From NCBI GenBank assembly GCA_009780445.1, contig WRAA01000123.1, positions 1 to 6,371 on the forward strand: DNA of 6,371 bases, in the 5' to 3' direction. The translations under genes were made by a program, and so were the position numbers. Within the stretch, counting starts at the first letter, position 1. Each line of letters starts with the position of its first letter. Below, in pieces: positions 5,420 through 6,371 of the stretch. The notes under the pieces are model-generated. The model saw only the letters and a list, made by a program, of their open reading frames with translations. It was not told the origin of the DNA and did no database searches. This DNA is from Defluviitaleaceae bacterium. Lineage in GTDB: Bacteria > Bacillota > Clostridia > Lachnospirales > WRAA01.

Positions 5420-6371
5420 GTGCTTATAATATTGGCCGTATCATTCCTGGTGTTGATAATGCTTGGTATGCCGATTGCCTATGCGATGGGCTTGTCCAGC
5501 TTTATCGCGCTGATTGTCGGCGGCGACGTGCCGTTGATTGTTGTGCCGCAGCGTATGTTTGTGGCGATCGACTCCTTTAGCATGATGGCCATTCCGCTGT
5601 TCCTGCTGGCGGGCGAGCTGATGAACAGCGCGGGGATAACGCGGCGGATCGTGAGGTTTTCGTCCACCCTGGTGGGGCATCTCCGCGGCGGGCTTGCGCA
5701 GGTTAATATATTGGCGAGCATACTGTTCTCGGGCGTAAACGGATCGGCCGCGGCCGACAGCGCGACGACAGGCTCCATGCTGATCCCCGCCATGGTGGAG
5801 GAAGGTTATCCGCCGGAGTTCGCGGGGGCAGTAACCGCCACATCGTCCACCTTGGGCGCGATAAAGCCGCCCAGCATCATGATGATCATTTACGGATCTA
5901 TCACGGGGCAGTCCATAGGCGCGCTGTTCCTTGGCGGTATTGTGCCGGGCTTCATGATAGCCTTTTCGCTGATGACAGTGGCGTATATCATATCTGTGAA
6001 GCGCGGCTACAAGGCGCGGGAGAAGGCGAAGCTCGGTGAGATTCTGTCGGCGTTTCGGGAATCGGCCGTCGCCCTGGTCATGCCGTTTATCGTCATCGGC
6101 GGCATACTCTCGGGCATCTTCACAGCCACCGAAGCCGGTGTTGTCGCCGTGGTCTACGGCCTCTTCGCAGGCATCTACTTAAAGGAGCTTAACCCGAAGA
6201 AGATCCTGCGCATATTCATAAGCGCGGGCAAGTCCACCGCGACGATCATGTTTGTTCTTGCGTCCGCGCAGATTCTGGGCTGGATACTGGCGCGGGAACG
6301 CCTGCCGCAGATGGTCATAGCAGCCCTGCTCAACATATCGGAGAACCCGACGATCATCATGGTGCTGATCC
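5420..6371 (+). CDS. TRAP transporter large membrane subunit, DctM family (partial, runs off the end)
   Basis: The reading frame starts with GTG immediately after the preceding TAA and stays open to the window end, giving 317 codons; DctM proteins are usually about 425 residues, so roughly the last quarter is missing. GGGGAGG (5404-5410) lies 9 bases before the GTG. Family motifs are present: IPLFLLAGELMNSAGI (58-73), GHLRGGLAQVN (86-96), FSGVNGSAAADSATTGSMLI (103-122), the PPSIMMIIYGS stretch (150-160) and GIFTATEAGVVAVVYG (232-247). Multiple hydrophobic segments agree with the transport subunit of a TRAP system. Compared with the usual family motif, Lys149 stands just before PPS where a hydrophobic residue is expected, and Ala236 replaces the common Pro in FTPTEA. 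No frameshift is seen. Confidence 0.92.
   Translation, partial: MLIILAVSFLVLIMLGMPIAYAMGLSSFIALIVGGDVPLIVVPQRMFVAIDSFSMMAIPLFLLAGELMNSAGITRRIVRFSSTLVGHLRGGLAQVNILASILFSGVNGSAAADSATTGSMLIPAMVEEGYPPEFAGAVTATSSTLGAIKPPSIMMIIYGSITGQSIGALFLGGIVPGFMIAFSLMTVAYIISVKRGYKAREKAKLGEILSAFRESAVALVMPFIVIGGILSGIFTATEAGVVAVVYGLFAGIYLKELNPKKILRIFISAGKSTATIMFVLASAQILGWILARERLPQMVIAALLNISENPTIIMVLI

Overview
The window looks like bacterial chromosome from a fairly GC-rich anaerobe, most plausibly a Clostridia-type Firmicute. The clues are strong purine-rich ribosome binding sites, a lipoprotein-type binding protein, sigma-A-like promoters and a TRAP uptake system beside a LacI-family regulator. Taxonomy cannot be fixed from the sequence alone. 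It carries a compact catabolic locus, most likely for a sugar acid (aldonate, uronate or similar hydroxy-carboxylate).

Layout. Positions 1-305 hold no gene: an edge segment with nested hairpins that ends in an insertion-sequence-like tip (122-139), then two perfect stem-loops (161-191 and 199-242) just beyond the end of the minus-strand operon. On the minus strand lies a two-gene operon: an enolase-superfamily (mandelate racemase type) probable sugar-acid dehydratase (2321-984), then an RraA-like aldolase/decarboxylase (970-308), 13 bases apart. A divergent control region (2322-2648) follows. On the plus strand are a LacI-family regulator (2649-3689) and the three genes of a TRAP transporter: binding protein (3741-4808), small membrane subunit (4889-5419) and large membrane subunit (5420 to beyond the window end).

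How it may work together. The binding protein captures a carboxylate outside the membrane and the two membrane subunits import it with an ion gradient. The enolase-superfamily enzyme would dehydrate it to a 2-keto-3-deoxy acid, which the RraA-like protein may cleave in a retro-aldol reaction to pyruvate and an aldehyde. The substrate is not readable from sequence, and the aldolase step is inference.

Regulation. The divergent region holds two similar palindromes with a central CG (2350-2369 and 2615-2634, 16 of 20 bases identical). Each lies 12-13 bases downstream of a credible -10 element, one for each direction. This suggests that the local LacI-family protein represses both the enzyme operon and its own lacI-dctPQM operon.

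Most unusual structure. An exact 18-base inverted repeat (122-139 and 3687-3704) brackets the enzyme genes, the control region and the regulator. The right copy begins at the regulator's stop codon. It may be two insertion-sequence tips, the ends of a moved or invertible module, or a shared regulatory half-site.
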